From positions 2,680,371 through 2,744,370 of the forward strand of contig NW_004624881.1 of NCBI RefSeq assembly GCF_000247695.1: DNA of 64,000 nt. Direction: 5' to 3'. The DNA comes from Heterocephalus glaber (lineage: Eukaryota; Chordata; Mammalia; Rodentia; Bathyergidae). Below, in pieces: positions 59,704 to 64,000 of the stretch. Positions within the stretch are counted from its first letter, which is position 1. Each line of letters opens with the position of its first letter. Made by a program: the position numbers and the translations under genes. Below the pieces are notes generated by a model, which was not told where the DNA came from, searched no databases, and worked only from the letters and a program-made list of their open reading frames with translations.

Positions 59704-61640
59704 CTCTGAGCGAGCCTGACCTCTGCTCTGTCTCTGCTTCCTGTGTCACCATGAGCTTCCTCCCAGTGCCCTCTCACTGTGAGGTCACTGCCATCTCCTC
59801 CCCAAATGGGCCTGAGCTGAGGAAACTATGTGATCTTGGACTTGCAGCCTCCTGATTGTGACCTGAAGGAACCTACTGTCTTTATACAGCACCCAGGGTC
59901 ACATATTTCATAATAATAGAAAATAGGTTAATACAAATGTCACCATCATGGAGCTGTATTTTATAAATATTCACAGCACTGTGGCCATTTCAAAGAGTGA
60001 ATTTAGTTTTCCCCTTCCATGGGAGATTTGGATAGAGTATATGTGTTCACAACAACGACAGGCTGGCACTGCACATAAGAGGAACTATAAACTGGAAGCA
60101 AAATTGATCTTTAATGATAAAATTTTTTTAAAGATAAAAAAACCCGCTTCTTCATTCTAAGAGTGGAAACACTTCCCCTATCAGTCCTGGAAGTAAGGAA
60201 GTTATAAACTTCCCTGTCCCCTCTGCAAAACCAAGCCTTCATCCATGTGTGAGTGCCTATTTCCTGTCTTTTCTTCCCATTTTCTACATATGGGGGCTGT
60301 GTGAGTTCCAAGGTGCCGAATAGCTGCCTTAATCCTTTGATCAAATAGTGAATAAATTCTTGTTTTGTTTTCTAATATTTTCAATGGCAATTGGGCAAAT
60401 AATCCAGTAGCTATTCCCTAGATCAGGCCTTTGACTGAACTACCTGACAATAAATTAAAGAGAGGTAAGGCAAAATGAAAATTTAAAAGTTTAACAAGGC
60501 CAAAATTACTAGGCCTAAAAATGTGCTATGGGTTACTAAACTCAGGATAAAGCCCAATAACTATGTCTTATTTTATATCCATCTCTTTTATTGCATCAAA
60601 GTTTGGGAGAGCTGCCCACTGAGCTCTGCGCATAGGCATTGTCTTCACTTCAGGAGTTTCTATCTAGGAGCTGTCAGCACAAGATCATTACCTACATTTA
60701 CCTAGTTGATATTCCCCCCAAAGATGGAGCACACCAAGGTGCTTCCAAAATGTGTTGTGACAAGCAAGCACCAGATTTTGCCACATTCTGTTCCACATTC
60801 CCACAACTAAACTGTGAAGTTCCAGTCATTGCCCTCACCCTGCAGGCATCTTGGATTCCAGGATTAGGACTGCCTCAAAGGAAGTTCACCCCAGAGAGAG
60901 CAGTGAGCCCTGCTGAGGAGCCAAGGCTTCTCCCACAATCAGGAACCATGTTCCTCTGGCAGCATGATAGCATCCTCAGGCCTGGTTGACTTCTTTCAGC
61001 CCTTCACAGATCCAGCCTGAGCTGAGGCCTTGCCTGACCCAGCCAGGTGGGTTTGAGAAGCAACATCCCTGCCATGGAAGCCCGCATCCATTCTTTCCTC
61101 CCCTTATCCATTAATCCTCAGAGTGTCTGTCAGCCCCTTCCAGGTGACCTCTAGCTGTGCCTGTCCTTCCTGTCATGGTCTCCTGACCAAAGCTCTTTCT
61201 CTCCCCTCAATGCTGCTCATCTCCTCAATGGACATTTGGGGCTGGACTCCAAGCCTGGCTGTGGGGATGCTCAGCTGGAGCTCTCACCTGCACAAAGTAA
61301 AACGTCCCCAATTATTAAAAAAATGCATTAATACATCTATCATTCTGAATCAGAGTAAAATAGATACAAATATAAGAAACATATCTCTGGAAAATATTAC
61401 TGTATTGTTACAAATATTAAATGATATTTAAGGAATAATTTCTGTCAGACTATATAATACATAGTTTATATCAATGAAGTTGTTACTTTCAAATCATTCA
61501 ACTGCAGATCCTCTTTACCTACCATTTATATATAATTATGTTGAAACAAAAATAGAGAAGAAAGTCACTTAACTAGTGATAAAATTAAGAATCATATTAG
61601 TATTTACTTTTATTGGAATTTAAAAAATATAAAGAAGCTA
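59704..61640. other. Intergenic; unclassified GC-richer block, no gene
   Basis: 60150-60420 and 60520-61310 are GC-richer and may be old LTR-type sequence; the second block ends with an A-run near 61316. Frames at 60639-60989 and 61123-61431 have no recognisable domains. 61440-61640 is AT-rich. Confidence 0.4.
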
Positions 61641-63170
61641 TTAAAACAGAGAGACATGTAGAAAGATTAAAAACCCAATCATAAAAAAAATAGACACAGA
61701 AAGACCTTACTGAATCTAATAAAAGCCATTATGACAAACCAGAGGCAAATAACTGGAAACTTTCTCTCTAAATCAGGAACAAGTAAAGAATGCCCACTAT
61801 CACAAATTCTGCACAGCACTGTAGTCAAAAGATCAGTCAGAAAAAATCAGGCATGAGAAATAAACAAAATGAATTAATGTAGGAAAGGAAGTAGTCAAAT
61901 TTATATGATATGGAGATGGCATGATTCTTTATATAGATGACCAAAAAATTGCACTAAAACCTTATAAAACTCATAACCACTCACAACAATATATCAGGAT
62001 ACGGAATCAGCACACAAAAATCAATTAAGATTTGTTCATATCTATAATAAACTAAGGAGAAAGAAATTAAACAAAAAACAATTCACAAGAGCATCAAGAA
62101 AAATCAAATACAATTTACCTAAACAGGAAAGTTAAAGAACTCTTTTATGAAAACTACTAAAAAAGGAGATTGAAAAGCATATCAGAAAAGGGAACAATAT
62201 CCCCTCTTCCTGAATAGGCAGAATTAATATTGTTAAAATAACCATACTTTCAAGATTGATAGATTTAAAGTTTTCCCAATCAAAATACCAATGGCATTAC
62301 CTACAGAAGTAGAGAAAAAATTCCAAAATTAATATGGAACTAGGAGACTCAGAATAGAAAAAATAATTCTGGGCAGCAACAGTAAAGCAGGAGGCATCAC
62401 AATACCTTACTTCAAGTTATAGTCCAAGGTTAGAGTGATAAAAATGACACAGTACTAACATTAAAACAGTCATATGTGCCAAAGAAATACAAGATAGGAT
62501 TCAGGAACATCCAGAGAATGATTCAGCTGTCCGACCTCTGACAAAGTGGCCAAATCATACCTTAGAGGAAAGACAGCCTCTTTAGAAAATGGTCAGGAAA
62601 CTGGCAATCTCTAAGGAAAAGATGGAAGCTGGACCCATGTCTCTCACCACTGACTGGATGAAAAACAAAATGGATCAAAGATTAATGTTTAGAATCCAAA
62701 CAATTAACCTGCTGAAAGATAAAGTTGATAAAATTCTTGAAGACATAGGTGTAGGCAAGACTTTCTTAACAAAAATACATAAAAACAAGAGCAATTGGGC
62801 CAGGGATTTAGCTCACTGGTGCCGCCACCTGCCCCGTAAGTGCAAGGACCCAAGTTTGATCCCTGGTATAAAAAAAAAAAGCAAAATCTATAAACATGAT
62901 CATATCATATTAAGAAGTGTGTGAATAGCAAAGGAAAAAAAATCAACCAAATAAAGATGCAACCTACAGGATGGAAAATCACTTCAAAGTATTCCTCAGA
63001 CAAAGGAGTAATATCTAATATATGTGTATATCAAAGAAATTATACCTCCAAAAATAAAAGGCCCAAGCAAAAAATGGTCAAGTGAAAAGAATGGGCACTT
63101 CTCAGATGTACAAATGGAAAGTAAACATGAAAAAATGATCAAAATCTCTGCTCATTAGATAAAAATAAAT
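61641..63170 (+). mobile_element. Old L1 ORF2 (RT to C-terminus), sense, with nested ID SINE
   Basis: Degraded ORF2 landmarks in order: AAACCCAATCATAAAAA, GGAACAAGTAAAGAATGCCC, ATGATATGGAGATGGCATGA (the RT FADD box, here read YGDG) at about 61900, CAGGATACGGAATCAGCACA, GAACTCTTTTATGAAAACTAC, ATTCCAAAATTAATATGGAAC, and the 62589-62924 frame with GVGKTFLTKI. A 1-kb younger L1 equivalent is at 45999-46262. Clearly inactive. Confidence 0.85.
62797..62880 (+). mobile_element. ID SINE (tRNA-derived)
   Basis: GGGCCAGGGATTTAGCTCAC (A box region), CGTAAGTGCAAGGACCC, then AAGTTTGATCCCTGGTA (B box region) and an A11 tail. Inserted in the old L1 ORF2. Target-site duplications are not clear. Confidence 0.92.
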
Positions 63171-63870
63171 TAAAATCAACCAATGATTTCCTCTAACAAA
63201 AGAAATAAGGGCAAACCTCAAGAAATTAAATAACAACAGAGGCATGGGGATTGAGAGGTCCCTGACCATTTGGAGAACCACTCCGTCCAGCACACCATGC
63301 CCATCTGTGATCAAAGAGAGGTGTGGAAACATCAATAGGACCACCAACAAGTAGATGAGGCATACGGGTACCTGCAACCCACACCCCACCCCCCACCTTT
63401 GCCCTCCTGGCTATGGTGCTACTTGGTTCCATTCTACAAAGGCACAGGGGGTCATAAAGGCCATTGCCCTGAGCTGCACTAGTGAATAACAGATGGAAGG
63501 CCTCTCTCAGGCTCCGTGATGAAAACTGAAGTCCACTGGAAAAGTGAAGAGAATCTCTGCAATAAAGGCACACCAAAACACCATACTTGGTAAATAGGAG
63601 GGATCATCATCTCACATCGGAACCTGGACTATCTTCAGGAGAAGGACAGCTATAACCTGCAGTAGAGCCTTGCAGAGTTCAAGCCTGCAAGATGACAGGG
63701 AGCTCAACTTGGGACTTGCAAATAGAAATCTGTCTGAATTTCACTGGTCTGTGACTTGCTTGCTGAGACTCATTGATTTATATCTGCATACTGCTGCCCA
63801 CATCATCTATTGTAAGAGCAAAAACATACCCTGAAGGAGGCCCTTCATTTTTATCTTTTGTTATTGTCAA
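63171..63870. other. Unclassified block, possibly L1-related
   Basis: A GC-richer stretch after the old L1. A 116-codon minus frame (63226-63576) overlaps a 95-codon one (63102-63389); neither shows a domain. It could be a retroelement 5' UTR or unique sequence. Confidence 0.35.
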
Positions 63871-63879
63871 AATTATTAG

Positions 63880-63962
63880 TAGTATTTTTTGCTCTTATTT
63901 TTAGATTTTTTTTTCTTTTTCTTCAATTTTCAAATTTTAAGTTTTCTCTTTTTTCTTTCTTT

Positions 63963-64000
<38 letters not shown>
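63880..64000. repeat. Polypyrimidine tract ending in (CT)n microsatellite at window edge
   Basis: T/C-rich from about 63880, pure CT dinucleotides from about 63967 to the last base; it continues beyond the window. Confidence 0.95.

Noticed and set aside
62797..62880. Genuine tRNA gene
   Set aside because: A/B boxes are present but no cloverleaf folds from the whole, and it has an A tail within an L1; it is an ID SINE.
63967..64000. CRISPR-like or regulatory repeat at the right edge
   Set aside because: Pure CT dinucleotide microsatellite without spacers.

Overview
This window looks like mammalian, most likely rodent, nuclear DNA. The evidence is many L1 (LINE-1) copies at several ages, tRNA-derived ID SINEs, 7SL-derived B1-type SINEs (two fused to an ID-like half), a MIR-like fragment, ERV/MaLR-type LTRs, microsatellites and broken olfactory receptor (OR) genes. 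B1-ID dimers suggest a non-muroid rodent (squirrel-, dormouse- or beaver-related), but I cannot fix the species. There is no bacterial gene, operon or CRISPR array, and I find no gene that looks intact and functional.

Layout. 1-2862: antisense L1. 2863-6075 and 12637-16100: two diverged copies (A, B) of a ~3.2-3.4 kb segment with a GC-rich core that I cannot name. Between them lie an OR2L-like pseudogene (6488-7423), an L1 3' stub, an old L1 end carrying a 66-bp tandem repeat, and a candidate LTR. 17689-24237: a pile-up of three L1 insertions, including a long sense-strand L1 with a scrambled interior. 24541-28405: older L1 remains with an ID SINE flanked by a 13-bp target-site duplication. 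28406-30290: a repeat-poor, AT-rich island. 30842-31200: an unidentified open frame. 31450-34148: a processed retrocopy of UBA2 (SUMO E1 subunit) with a recognisable 11-bp target-site duplication. 34160-41300: mixed repeats. 42038-42978 and 54599-55521: two OR2T-like pseudogenes. Between these are a 186-bp hAT transposon with a perfect 8-bp target-site duplication, L1 fragments, a candidate LTR, and an L1 composite flanked by 98-bp direct repeats. 56511-64000: an L1 ORF1 fragment, unclassified sequence with a strong CTCF-like motif, an old L1 RT fragment with an ID SINE, and a CT microsatellite at the edge.

Interpretation. All three OR pseudogenes are family 2 (OR2L/OR2T-like) and lie on the minus strand. 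In human, OR2L, OR2M and OR2T genes cluster at 1q44, so this is probably part of the orthologous cluster, in a decayed, L1-dense stretch. I see no new biochemical system. The items most worth checking are the hAT element, the 98-bp-repeat-flanked L1 composite, the chimeric L1 at 20 kb, the A/B duplication core, the unidentified frame at 30.8 kb and the repeat-poor island.
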